DNA of 64,000 bases. Origin: UBA2638 sp046293135 (GTDB lineage Bacteria > Pseudomonadota > Alphaproteobacteria > Micavibrionales > Micavibrionaceae). The DNA lies in the NCBI GenBank assembly GCA_046293135.1, contig JBKBPR010000002.1, forward strand, positions 124,001-188,000, in the 5' to 3' direction. The notes beneath the pieces were generated by a model. It ran no database searches, had not been told where the DNA came from, and saw nothing but the letters and a program-made list of their open reading frames with translations. The position numbers and the translations under genes are program-made. Below are positions 52,922 through 61,735 of the stretch, piece by piece (positions within the stretch are counted from its first letter, which is position 1; each line of letters opens with the position of its first letter).

Positions 52922-54477
52922 ATATTACCTTTTCGAAAAAACCAACCGCCCCGAACGCACCGTCCATCCTGCCGATTGTCAGCAAAAACGGTAAGGCCGA
53001 TATTCCGGCTGTTCTCGACAAGGCGGCGACAAGCTTTATCAAAACGGCGGCAGATAACACCGCTGGCTCTGAGGGGTTTAGCGCCAAATCAGGCGCAGCG
53101 TTGAGCATTTACCTCCCCAAATCAAGCGGCAGCAATAGCGCACCTGTGGCGCTGCTCTTGGGGCTGGGAGCGCTGAAGGATCTTTCTACGCTCGAGCTTG
53201 AGGATGCGGGCGGCAAGCTCTATCTTGCGGCCAAGGCGCTGGGGCATGAGGCGGCGAGCCTTTATATCCCCGCGGCGCTGGCGACAAAAGCCTTGAAAGC
53301 ATCCGAAATTGCGGCGCATTTGGCCTATGGGTTCAAGCTTCGCGCCTATACGTTCGAACAATATAAAACCAAGGCGAATGCTGCGAAAAAAGCAGGCAAA
53401 GCCGCCGATAAGAGCGCCAAAGCCGCGAAAACGCTCAAGACGCTCAATATCGTGATTGAGGACAAGGCCGCCGCCGAAAAGGCCTTTGCACCGCTCAAGG
53501 CCGTGGCCGAGGGGGTTTTCACCGCGCGCGATCTGGTCAACGAGCCGCCGAATATGCTCTATCCCGAAAGCTATGCCAAGCGCATCAGCGCCCTGCTCAA
53601 GCCTTTGGGCGTGGGCATTGAGATTCTGGACGAAAAGAAAATGCTCAAAATGGGTATGGGCGCTTTGATGGCGGTCGGGCAAGGATCGGAGCGCCCGCCA
53701 CGCATGGTTATTATGCGCTGGGAAGGTGCGGCCAAATCGCGCAAGCCGTTAATGCTGATCGGCAAGGGGGTGACCTTTGATACGGGCGGTATTTCGCTCA
53801 AACCCGGCGCGGGGATGGAAGAGATGAAAATGGATATGGGCGGCTCGGCGGCAGTAGTCGGGGCGATGCAAGCCCTCGCGCTGCGCAAGGCCAAGGCCAA
53901 TGTCATCGGGATTGTCGGGCTGGTTGAAAATATGCCCGCGCATAACGCCTATCGCCCAAGCGATATCGTTACCTCTTATAGCGGCCAGACGATTGAGGTG
54001 CTCAATACCGATGCCGAAGGGCGGCTGGTGCTCGCGGATTGCCTGACCTATGGGCAGGAAATCGCCAAGCCCGATGCGATCATTGATCTGGCAACGCTTA
54101 CCGGCGCGATCATGGTTGCGTTGGGGCATGAATATTGCGGCACATTTGTGAATACCGACAAGCTCTGGCAGCAGCTGGAAACCGCCTGTACGCGTACAGG
54201 GGAAAAGCTGTGGCGGATGCCACTTGATGAGGTTTACAAGAAGGATATGGAAGGCACATTTGCCGATATTCAAAATCTCGGGAAATCGGGACGCATGGCG
54301 GGGGCGTGTACGGCTGCGGGTTTCCTGTCATATTTTGTCAATGACGGCACGCCGTGGGCGCATTTGGATATCGCCGGAACGGCCTGGATCAAAAGCGAAA
54401 AACCGACCGTGCCGAAATATGCTTCGGGCTTTGGTGTACGTCTTTTGAACCAGCTTGTCGCCGATCATTATGAGTAA
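52918..54477 (+). CDS. M17 leucyl aminopeptidase
   Basis: A 519-residue cytosolic aminopeptidase of the M17 (PepA) family that trims N-terminal residues from peptides using two metal ions. The metal and active-site segments are intact: GKGVTFDTGGISLKPG (about 282-297), MKMDMGGSAAVVGAM, and the signature NTDAEGRLVLADCLTYG (363-379). An unusual Ala/Lys-rich stretch (about 155-185) lies in the N-terminal domain. AGGA lies ten bases before the ATG. Its stop overlaps the start of the KamA-like gene. Confidence 0.94.
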   Translation: MNITFSKKPTAPNAPSILPIVSKNGKADIPAVLDKAATSFIKTAADNTAGSEGFSAKSGAALSIYLPKSSGSNSAPVALLLGLGALKDLSTLELEDAGGKLYLAAKALGHEAASLYIPAALATKALKASEIAAHLAYGFKLRAYTFEQYKTKANAAKKAGKAADKSAKAAKTLKTLNIVIEDKAAAEKAFAPLKAVAEGVFTARDLVNEPPNMLYPESYAKRISALLKPLGVGIEILDEKKMLKMGMGALMAVGQGSERPPRMVIMRWEGAAKSRKPLMLIGKGVTFDTGGISLKPGAGMEEMKMDMGGSAAVVGAMQALALRKAKANVIGIVGLVENMPAHNAYRPSDIVTSYSGQTIEVLNTDAEGRLVLADCLTYGQEIAKPDAIIDLATLTGAIMVALGHEYCGTFVNTDKLWQQLETACTRTGEKLWRMPLDEVYKKDMEGTFADIQNLGKSGRMAGACTAAGFLSYFVNDGTPWAHLDIAGTAWIKSEKPTVPKYASGFGVRLLNQLVADHYE

Positions 54478-55570
54478 ACCGGATGGCATGGTCAAAACCG
54501 AGAGCATGAGCAAAAGACGGCGGCTTTCGACCGCGCAGGATCTGGCTGATAGCGGGTTGATTGCGGCGGCGGAGCTTCCGCAATTGCGGCCTGTTCAGTC
54601 GGCGCTGGCGATTGGTGTCAGCGATCATCTGGCGCGGCTGATGCTTGATAGTCCGCGCCATTCCGCGCTGCGGCGGCAATATATCCCCGATCCGCGGGAG
54701 CTTCGGGTTACCGAGGCCGAGCTGGCCGACCCGATCGGCGATGCGGCGCATAGCCCCGTCAAAGGCCTTGTGCATCGCTATCCTGACCGCGTTTTGCTGA
54801 AAATCGCCAATGTCTGCGCGGTGTATTGCCGCTATTGTTTTCGGCGGGAAATGATCGGCCCGCAAGCCGAAACGCTTGGCATGGCTGAAAAAGAGGACGC
54901 GTACAGCTATATCCGCGCCCATCCCGAAATCCGCGAAGTGATCTTAACGGGCGGCGATCCGATGGTTTTATCGACGCGGCAAATCGGCGCGGCGCTGGCG
55001 GCGCTCTCGGCGATCCCGCATATCCGGTTTATCCGCATTCACAGCCGCGTCCCAATCGCCGATCCGCTGCGGATTGATGCCGATTATATCCAAAAACTGC
55101 GCGAAAATATGAACGGAAAACCGCTTTATATCGCGCTGCATGTCAATCATACAGACGAGCTGAGCGCCGAGGTTTGCAAGGTTATCGAGGCGCTGCACGC
55201 GGAGGGATGTATGCTTTTATCGCAAAGCGTCCTGCTGTGCGGGGTCAATGATTCGCTGGAGGCGCTCGAAAATCTGTTCACCGCGCTGACCGCGCTCCAC
55301 GTCAAACCTTATTACCTGCACCACCCCGATCTGGCGCGGGGAACGGCGCATTTCCGCTTACCGCTTCATGAAGGCATGGCGCTGTATGAAAGGCTGCGCG
55401 GGCGGTTGAGCGGTATTTGTATTCCCGAATATATGCTTGATATTCCCGGCGGCTACGGCAAAATTCCCGTCAATCACAGCTATGTACGTGTTGATGGTGA
55501 AAACACGTACACCCTTCGTGACCCGCAAGGCGGCACACATATCTATCATGATGATTGCGCCGCTTCATGA
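54470..55570 (+). CDS. KamA/EpmB-like radical SAM aminomutase
   Basis: A 366-residue radical SAM protein of the lysine 2,3-aminomutase family. The iron-sulphur cysteines are C116-x3-C120-x2-C123 (NVCAVYCRYCFRREM). Other family segments are HRYPDRVLL, VILTGGDPMVL, IHSRVPIADPLRI and the C-terminal IPEYMLDIPGGYGKIPV. The short length fits EpmB-like proteins, which make beta-lysine for elongation factor P in other bacteria, but neither efp nor epmA is near. The ATG at 54470 overlaps the pepA stop (ATGAGTAA), implying coupling; a later ATG (54488) is possible. Confidence 0.9.
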   Translation: MSKPDGMVKTESMSKRRRLSTAQDLADSGLIAAAELPQLRPVQSALAIGVSDHLARLMLDSPRHSALRRQYIPDPRELRVTEAELADPIGDAAHSPVKGLVHRYPDRVLLKIANVCAVYCRYCFRREMIGPQAETLGMAEKEDAYSYIRAHPEIREVILTGGDPMVLSTRQIGAALAALSAIPHIRFIRIHSRVPIADPLRIDADYIQKLRENMNGKPLYIALHVNHTDELSAEVCKVIEALHAEGCMLLSQSVLLCGVNDSLEALENLFTALTALHVKPYYLHHPDLARGTAHFRLPLHEGMALYERLRGRLSGICIPEYMLDIPGGYGKIPVNHSYVRVDGENTYTLRDPQGGTHIYHDDCAAS

Positions 55571-55604
55571 CGCTAGACTGACGTCAGAAAAACTACCAGA
55601 TGAA

Positions 55605-56249
55605 TTAATTCTGCGCTGTATCGCTCTCGCCATCTGTGGTCGAAGATTCCGTAGCTTCGGCAGTTTCTTCCGGCTCGGGCGGTGAAAGCTCGGCCTTTTC
55701 GGCGTCGATCTGTGCTTGTGTCGGCAACGGCTTCGGACTATTCGAGAGCGTTCTGAGCCATGCGATCATCGCCGCGCGGTCTTCCGGACGGCGCAAACCG
55801 ATATAATTCATTTTTGTGCCTTCAACATAGACACGCGGGCGCCATAAGAACCAGTTCAGCTCATTATAGCCCCAATTCCCTTGCATTTCCGCCAGCGTAT
55901 TGGAATAGGCAAAGCCATCAATATGAGCCTTTCTATTGCCAAAGGTGTCCCACAAATTGGGCCCGATCATCGTCGCGCCACCACTATTAAAGGTATGGCA
56001 AGCCGCGCAGGCTCTGGATAGACGCTCGCCTTGCGCGATATCGGCATTGGCGATCAGATGCATAATCGGCTCAGGCATCAAGACAGCGGTTGCGCCCGCA
56101 GCCTCCAGCTCAGCGCCTTCGATTTCCACGGCATTGGTTTCCAGCTTTTTCGGATATACCAGCTTATCCCCGACGAAAGCGGCGAGATAGGCCGTAATAC
56201 CGGCGATCAGGAAGGCAGCGAAGATTTTATTGGATTCAGGTCCGGTCAT
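55605..56249 (-). CDS. Membrane-anchored class I cytochrome c
   Basis: A 214-residue electron carrier of the CycM/cytochrome c552 type found in alphaproteobacteria. An uncleaved N-terminal anchor (about 8-27) is followed by a short linker and the haem site C81-x2-C84-H85 (CAACH). The axial methionine is M147 in GTKMNYIG. A Pro/Glu/Ala/Thr-rich acidic tail of about 40 residues ends the protein. It can carry electrons to a terminal oxidase such as the aa3 enzyme at the left edge. It is convergent with the KamA-like gene, 34 bases between stops. Confidence 0.92.
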   Translation of the reverse strand: MTGPESNKIFAAFLIAGITAYLAAFVGDKLVYPKKLETNAVEIEGAELEAAGATAVLMPEPIMHLIANADIAQGERLSRACAACHTFNSGGATMIGPNLWDTFGNRKAHIDGFAYSNTLAEMQGNWGYNELNWFLWRPRVYVEGTKMNYIGLRRPEDRAAMIAWLRTLSNSPKPLPTQAQIDAEKAELSPPEPEETAEATESSTTDGESDTAQN

Positions 56250-56365
56250 GGTCTGTCTTTGTCTTTATAAATGTGAGTGTTTTTTGTATTCAGCAGTGGT
56301 TTTATTCAGTGTTATTCGAAATCACGTAGCCGCGTCACAATGCCAATACCCAATACGAATATCTA

Positions 56366-56394
56366 TCGACACTGTTTAGCGCCTTGATTATAGT
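56366..56394 (+). promoter_or_regulatory. Sigma70-type promoter of pheA
   Basis: TCGACA (56366-56371), a 17-base spacer and TATAGT (56389-56394) lie 32 bases upstream of the pheA ATG. The -10 is identical to that proposed for pepA. Confidence 0.6.
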
Positions 56395-56425
56395 CATTCA
56401 ACTAAAAAATTTCAAAGGCGGAATA

Positions 56426-57292
56426 ATGTCACAGACAAGAAAAAAAATCGCATTCCAAGGAATGGCGGGCGCGTATTCGGATTTGGCGTGCCGCACGGTG
56501 TTCAGCGACATGGAAACCCTGCCCTGTAACGCTTTTGAAGATGCGTTCAAGGCCGTGCAATCGGGCGAAGCCGATTTGGCGATGATTCCCGTTGATAATT
56601 CGATTGCGGGGCGCGTTGCCGATGTGCATCACTTTTTGCCCAAAAGCAATTTGTTCATTATCGGCGAACATTTCCAGCCTGTCGAACACGCGCTTTTGGG
56701 GGTGAAGGGCGCACAGATTGGCGATTTAAAATATGTGCATAGCCATATTCATGCCCTGCCGCAATGCCGCAATATTATCCAGCGGCTGAAGCTGAAATCG
56801 CAGGTTCATGCCGATACCGCTGGCGCTGCGGCGCAAATTTCCGAACGGGGCGACAAGGAGCACGCCGCGATTGCCTCGATGCTGGCGGCTGAAATTTACG
56901 GGCTGGATATTCTCGAAGCCAATATTCAGGACACCGAACGCAATGTGACGCGGTTTTTGATCCTTTCGCCCGAACCCGAGATTCCCGAATTTCAAGACGG
57001 CGCGCAGAATATCATTACCTCGCTGCTATTCGGGGTGCGCAACATTCCCGCCGCCTTGTATAAAAGCCTTGGCGGATTTGCGACAAACGGGCTGAACATG
57101 ACCAAGCTGGAGTCCTATGTTGACCAGAATTTCCAAGCCGCGCAGTTTTATTGCGATGTGGCGGGACACCCCGATGATCCGCGCTTTAAGCTGGCTCTGG
57201 AGGAGTTGGGATTTTACGCCCGCGATGTGAAATTCCTCGGCGCGTATAAAATGCATGATACTCGCCTGACACAAACGCCCGAATATGATTAG
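56426..57292 (+). CDS. pheA: Prephenate dehydratase
   Basis: A 288-residue monofunctional prephenate dehydratase that forms phenylpyruvate in phenylalanine synthesis. It opens with IAFQGMAGAYSDLACR and has PVDNSIAGRVADVHHFL and the catalytic-threonine segment DTERNVTRFLIL. The C-terminal ACT domain (about 195-275) contains the feedback-site-like GGFATNGLNMTKLESY. The ATG at 56426 has AAAGGCGG upstream; the longer frame from 56384 begins within the proposed promoter and is rejected. Confidence 0.95.
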   Translation: MSQTRKKIAFQGMAGAYSDLACRTVFSDMETLPCNAFEDAFKAVQSGEADLAMIPVDNSIAGRVADVHHFLPKSNLFIIGEHFQPVEHALLGVKGAQIGDLKYVHSHIHALPQCRNIIQRLKLKSQVHADTAGAAAQISERGDKEHAAIASMLAAEIYGLDILEANIQDTERNVTRFLILSPEPEIPEFQDGAQNIITSLLFGVRNIPAALYKSLGGFATNGLNMTKLESYVDQNFQAAQFYCDVAGHPDDPRFKLALEELGFYARDVKFLGAYKMHDTRLTQTPEYD

Positions 57293-57390
57293 GGGCAAAA
57301 AGATTTTGCATTCCCATATCGTCATGTTAGGCTGATGCGAAGACCCTAGCAATATAGGTTGAAAAATCTACAGATTATAAGGACACATCT

Positions 57391-57729
57391 ATGCCGACCC
57401 ATGCTGAACTTGCCTCGAAACTGCTTGCCGATGCCGCCGGATTTTTCCGCACCTTGGCCGAGCAAAATCCCGATGTCGGCGCGCAAATGGTTGAAAATGC
57501 CGATGTGTTCGACCAGATATCAGGCCTGCTGTTGAGCGACCCGAATGGCAGCATGAACGAAGTTCCCTATTCCCAATTTGCGGGACGGTTGTTGCAGGAT
57601 GCGGCAGAGTTTTTCCTGTCACTGGCTGAACAAAACGAGCCGATCCGCGAGCAAATGATGGAAAATGCCAATGTTTTCCGCCAGCTTGGTGAGCTGGTCA
57701 TGCAAGATCCGAACGGAATTTTAGATTAG
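57391..57729 (+). CDS. Small protein made of two 56-residue repeats
   Basis: A 112-residue acidic, helical protein with no signal or membrane segment. It is an internal duplication: LLADAAGFF (11-19), AEQN (23-26), ENADVF (35-40) and DPNG (50-53) recur exactly 56 residues later as LLQDAAEFF, AEQN, ENANVF and DPNG. No known family is recognised. The regular helices suggest a small helical bundle, perhaps a protein-binding or scaffolding module. It is a separate gene after pheA, with an ACAC-type leader and no strong ribosome site. Confidence 0.7.
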   Translation: MPTHAELASKLLADAAGFFRTLAEQNPDVGAQMVENADVFDQISGLLLSDPNGSMNEVPYSQFAGRLLQDAAEFFLSLAEQNEPIREQMMENANVFRQLGELVMQDPNGILD

Positions 57730-57737
57730 AGCACAAC

Positions 57738-57784
57738 GGGCTTTTAGCCCTTAACGTGTTTAGCCCTGGCGCGTTTAGCCCTTA
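57738..57784. repeat. TTTAGCCC direct repeats and small hairpin
   Basis: TTTAGCCC occurs at 57743, 57759 and 57774 with 15-16 base spacing; the first copy is part of the hairpin GGGCT-TTT-AGCCC (57738-57750). It lies between two convergent genes, and the last copy contains the stop of the minus-strand gene. It may be a weak transcript end, but no T run follows. Confidence 0.6.
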
Positions 57785-58098
57785 GCGCGTTGCGGTGCTC
57801 TGATTAGCGTTTTATCCTCAAAGACGCGCAAAGTCATATCGACTGTAAAGGCGCGGCGCTCATCGTAATATTTCTTGCGCAGCTCCACCCGCATATATTT
57901 TCCAGATTGATAGATAAGCTCGGCTTCGCGGAATGAGTCTTCAAGCTGGGCTGAGGAAAACGGCATAATCCAAGGGCATTTCCCGCCCGCCCGCAGTGGT
58001 TTGGAATAGGCATAAACGCAATATTCCACGGCAATCTGGCCGGAATTATCATTACTGATAAGGCTGCGCGGTTTTTGATTCATATATGATAACGGCAT
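57775..58098 (-). CDS. Hypothetical small protein
   Basis: A 107-residue protein that I do not recognise. It has a beta-like N-terminal half with two cysteines (YCVYAYSK, GGKCPW) and a charged C-terminal half. There is no signal peptide. The ATG at 58098 is chosen because GGGAG lies about eight bases upstream; a longer frame from 58119 has no such site. It is divergent from ftsK. Confidence 0.65.
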   Translation of the reverse strand: MPLSYMNQKPRSLISNDNSGQIAVEYCVYAYSKPLRAGGKCPWIMPFSSAQLEDSFREAELIYQSGKYMRVELRKKYYDERRAFTVDMTLRVFEDKTLIRAPQRAKG

Positions 58099-58170
58099 GG
58101 CAAAACTCCCGATTTGCAAAAAATCCCTGAAAAAAATTCATTTTTAAAATTGCCTCTATAAAACAGTAAA

Positions 58171-58193
58171 TTCGTTAAAAAATACTTAACGAA
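58171..58193. promoter_or_regulatory. Perfect inverted repeat TTCGTTAA-N7-TTAACGAA
   Basis: Two perfect 8-base arms surround a seven-base spacer (58179-58185) in the gap between ftsK and the divergent small gene. Its dyad symmetry and AT-rich setting are what a regulator-binding site would show; a weak bidirectional terminator is less likely because both genes start away from it. Confidence 0.45.
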
Positions 58194-58277
58194 ATTATTC
58201 TTTCCGATTTTTTCCGCAGCCGACAAAAATCGCGCGAAAGATTTGTAATTCCCTTCCAAAACCGTTATTCTGAAGGT

Positions 58278-58283
58278 TATAAT
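58278..58283 (+). promoter_or_regulatory. Consensus -10 TATAAT before ftsK
   Basis: A perfect TATAAT lies 71 bases upstream of the ftsK ATG. No good -35 is seen at 16-18 bases, so only the -10 can be supported. Confidence 0.35.
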
Positions 58284-58353
58284 TTTTCTAACGCAGCGCT
58301 TTTTCATCGTTGCACCTATCCCCATTATTTAAAATTTTCAAACAGGCAAACCC

Positions 58354-61083
58354 ATGTCAAATTCATCCGTTGTCCGCCGTGTCAAAATCAAGCGCAAATC
58401 CTCCGCCGGATATTTGCCGTATATTCCTGAATTCCTGCAAGCCTTTGCGGCGCGGCGGTTCGTTGACATTCTCGGCTTTACGCTGATGCTGGCGGGGCTT
58501 GGCTTTGTACTGGCGCTGATGAGCTATCATCATACCGATCCGTCATGGAATAGCGCTTCCAGTGCGCTCGACCTGTCCGAGAGCGGCGCGGCGACCGTGA
58601 CGCAGAACTGGCTCGGCGCAAGCGGCGCTTATATCGCCGATATTTTCCTGCAAACCTTGGGGGCGAGCGCCATTCTGATGGGGTTGATGGCGAGCATTTG
58701 GGGCTGGCGGCTGTTCCGTAGGCAATCGATGAAACCCTTTGCGGCGCGGCTTGTGACCTTTCTGGTTGCGCCGATTTTGGGCGCGCTCGCCCTTGCGCAA
58801 TTCCCGTCCTTCGGCTGGCTGGTGCATCCTTATCTGGGTAGCAGCGCCGGAACGCTGATGCTGAATAACGCCTATGACCTCGCCCGCACGATTCCTTATG
58901 GTGTGGTGCAGATCTTTTCACCGTTTCTTATCACTCTGATGGCGGGGGCTTTGGCGCTGTGGGCGTTTTGCTATGGCTGCGGATTTACCTTACGCGCCGT
59001 TCAAAGTGTAAGCTGGGGCGGGTTAAGGCTCTTCGGCGCTCTGGCGGCGTTGATCGCGCTTTCTATCAAAGGCTTTGCCGATTGGCTGCGCAGCCATAAC
59101 GACCCTGAACACGCCGATCCTTTGCGTCACCGTTACGATGAGTATAACGATCAAAGCAGCGGATACGCCTATGAGCAAGACGATGACGCCGCCGCGCCGC
59201 GCCGCTGGACACAGCTTTTCAGCGCGCCATTTGCAGCTTTATTCCGCAATCGGGATGATTTTGATGCGCTGGATGCGGATGAAAACGATATGCGGGAACA
59301 AAAAACCTCCCACCGTAAAAAATCCGCGGCGAAAAAATCATCAAGCCGCGCCGCGCCAAGCATTCCGGTGATGGGACAATCAGCACGCACTGAAACAGGT
59401 GCGGGCGCTAAAGGGAGTGCTACCAGCGGTAAATCCCGCCGTGATAGTGAGGATTTCGAATATGCCGCGCCTGCGGCTCACACTGGGGCCTCAAACAAAT
59501 CTTCCACCGCCAGCGCCGCGCAGAAAAAGCTTTCACTGGGCGAGCAAGGGGAGTGGGAATTCCCGCCGCTTGAATTGTTAGAGCCGGCGCCTGAAAAAGA
59601 TGATTCGATGCAGCTCAATGAAGATGCCTTGCGCAAGAATGCCGAGCTGCTGCAAAACGTGCTGAATGATTTCAACATTCAGGGCGATATTGTCAGCATC
59701 CATCCGGGGCCTGTGGTTACGCTTTATGAGCTTGAGCCAGCGCCGGGGACGAAATCATCGCGGATTATCTCGCTGAGCGATGATATCGCCCGCTCGATGT
59801 CGGCGATTTCCGTCCGCTGCGCAGTTGTGCCGGGGCGCAATGTTATCGGGATTGAACTGCCGAACAAAAAGCGCCAATTCGTTTATATGCGCGAAATTCT
59901 TGAATCGCGGGAATTTGTGAAAACGAATGCGGCGCTGCCCCTGATTTTGGGGAAAGATATCGGCGGCCAGCCGATCCTTGCCGATCTTGCGAAGATGCCG
60001 CATTTGTTGGTGGCGGGAACGACAGGCTCAGGAAAATCGGTGGCGGTCAATACGATGATCTTATCGCTGCTTTACCGCCTGCCGCCCGAAAAATGCCGCT
60101 TTATTATGATCGACCCGAAAATGTTGGAGCTTTCGGTCTATGATAATATCCCGCATTTGCTCTCGCCCGTTGTGACCGAGCCGGGCAAGGCCGTTGTCGC
60201 CCTGAAATGGACGGTGGCGGAGATGGAAAACCGTTATCGCGCGATGTCCAAGCTTGGCGTGCGCAATATCGAGGGCTATAACGAGCGCCTGCGCGAAGCC
60301 CGCAAAAAGGGCGAAACCATCATGCAAAAAGTCCAGACCGGATTTGACCTCGAAACGGGCGCGGCGACCTATGAAGACCGCCCGATGGATCTGACCGAAT
60401 TGCCGTTTATTGTCGTGGTGGTTGATGAATTTGCCGATCTTATGCTGGTGGCCGGAAAAGATGTTGAGAACGCGATCCAACGTCTGGCGCAGATGGCGCG
60501 GGCGGCGGGCATTCACCTGATTATGGCGACGCAGCGCCCCTCGGTTGATGTTATTACCGGCGTTATCAAAGCCAATTTCCCAACCCGTATCAGCTTTCAA
60601 GTCACATCGAAAATCGACTCCCGCACGATTTTGGGTGATGGCGGCGCCGAGCAGCTTTTGGGGATGGGCGATATGCTCTATATGGCGCCCGGCGGGCGTA
60701 TCACCCGCGTTCACGGCCCGTTCGTCAGCGATGATGAGGTCGAAACCGTGGTTAGCTTCCTGCGCAACCAGCGCGAACCTGATTATCTGGGCGATATCAC
60801 CAGCGATAACGATTTCTCCGATAGCGAGATTATGAACGCCATCTTTGAAAGCCGTGGCGGCTCCGGCGGTGCGGGTGATAGTGTTGATGAGCTTTACGAT
60901 CAGGCCGTGGCGATTGTTGCCCGCGAAGGTAAGGTTTCAACCAGCTTCATCCAGCGTCACCTGCAGATCGGTTATAACCGTGCCGCCCGTATCGTTGAGG
61001 AAATGGAGCGGCAGGGCATTATCTCCCCCGCCAATTCAACCGGAAAACGCAATATTCTGGTGCAAGATTGGAGTGATGTGTAG
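58354..61083 (+). CDS. ftsK: DNA translocase FtsK
   Basis: A 909-residue septal DNA pump that clears chromosomes and guides dimer resolution. About four membrane helices lie in residues 30-245. A low-complexity charged/Ser/Ala linker (about 250-410) follows. The motor has Walker A GTTGSGKSVAVN (about 557-568), PHLLVAGTTGSGKS, VVVDEFADLMLVAGKDVE (Walker B) and the RMSFQVTSKIDSRTILG-like segment. The gamma winged-helix domain at the C-terminus (about 840-905, KVSTSFIQRHLQIGYNRAARIVEEME) reads polar DNA signals. All domains are complete. Confidence 0.96.
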   Translation: MSNSSVVRRVKIKRKSSAGYLPYIPEFLQAFAARRFVDILGFTLMLAGLGFVLALMSYHHTDPSWNSASSALDLSESGAATVTQNWLGASGAYIADIFLQTLGASAILMGLMASIWGWRLFRRQSMKPFAARLVTFLVAPILGALALAQFPSFGWLVHPYLGSSAGTLMLNNAYDLARTIPYGVVQIFSPFLITLMAGALALWAFCYGCGFTLRAVQSVSWGGLRLFGALAALIALSIKGFADWLRSHNDPEHADPLRHRYDEYNDQSSGYAYEQDDDAAAPRRWTQLFSAPFAALFRNRDDFDALDADENDMREQKTSHRKKSAAKKSSSRAAPSIPVMGQSARTETGAGAKGSATSGKSRRDSEDFEYAAPAAHTGASNKSSTASAAQKKLSLGEQGEWEFPPLELLEPAPEKDDSMQLNEDALRKNAELLQNVLNDFNIQGDIVSIHPGPVVTLYELEPAPGTKSSRIISLSDDIARSMSAISVRCAVVPGRNVIGIELPNKKRQFVYMREILESREFVKTNAALPLILGKDIGGQPILADLAKMPHLLVAGTTGSGKSVAVNTMILSLLYRLPPEKCRFIMIDPKMLELSVYDNIPHLLSPVVTEPGKAVVALKWTVAEMENRYRAMSKLGVRNIEGYNERLREARKKGETIMQKVQTGFDLETGAATYEDRPMDLTELPFIVVVVDEFADLMLVAGKDVENAIQRLAQMARAAGIHLIMATQRPSVDVITGVIKANFPTRISFQVTSKIDSRTILGDGGAEQLLGMGDMLYMAPGGRITRVHGPFVSDDEVETVVSFLRNQREPDYLGDITSDNDFSDSEIMNAIFESRGGSGGAGDSVDELYDQAVAIVAREGKVSTSFIQRHLQIGYNRAARIVEEMERQGIISPANSTGKRNILVQDWSDV

Positions 61084-61111
61084 GGCGTTGAATAATGGAT
61101 ACTTGGGAGCT

Positions 61112-61522
61112 TTAACCGAGATCAGGCCGATTCGTATGTCTATTCACATCAAATACCCCTGATTCAGGCAATTCAAAGATCGTATGATCCAGACCTTCAT
61201 CAATTGCGGCAAGCTGGAGCGCCATTGTATCCAAACCAAGAACTTGCGCAAAAGCTTTAGCCTTTGCGATACGGCTATCGCGCTCCGTGACCTCAAAATT
61301 TTCGCTAAATTCACCCGACTTTAAACCCAAAAACTCAAGATACAAATCAGCTGCTCGCTTGGCGAGCGTTGCTCTATGCGGCGCGGGTGTAACCTTAATT
61401 CTTGCTTCCGCATCAGTGATAAATTGATACAGAGCCCCCATCAGGCCTTTTTCAGGTTGGCGCATCATTGTTCTGAAATCGGCAGTTACAACCGAAATTC
61501 TTTTGCTCAAATCATATGTCAT
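61112..61522 (-). CDS. Hypothetical helical protein
   Basis: A 136-residue soluble protein of unknown function. It is largely helical and of mixed charge, with a MMRQPEKGLMGALY stretch and an acidic centre (LKSGEFSENFEVTERDSRIAK). No known family is recognised. It is convergent with ftsK (28 bases between stops) and divergent from lolA. Its slightly AT-richer composition and lone position suggest an accessory gene. Confidence 0.6.
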   Translation of the reverse strand: MTYDLSKRISVVTADFRTMMRQPEKGLMGALYQFITDAEARIKVTPAPHRATLAKRAADLYLEFLGLKSGEFSENFEVTERDSRIAKAKAFAQVLGLDTMALQLAAIDEGLDHTIFELPESGVFDVNRHTNRPDLG

Positions 61523-61735
61523 GCATTATGTATATACATCAGATATACGATTTGCAAGAAATATATGATACGAAAATTCAAAAGAATAAATCCACTTTCC
61601 CTCTGACAAAGCGAAGGAAATATCCTATATAAACAGTATTACGATTCAACAGCGCCTGACCGTTTTGAAATATTGCGGGCGGAGCGCTTAATAATTAACC
61701 CTGTTTAGACCTTATAATTTGAGAGCGCCCCTTTT

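Noticed and set aside
53122..53682. Long minus-strand frame of 186 codons inside pepA
   Set aside because: It is antisense to the M17 gene with low-complexity His/Arg-rich translation, typical of a shadow frame.
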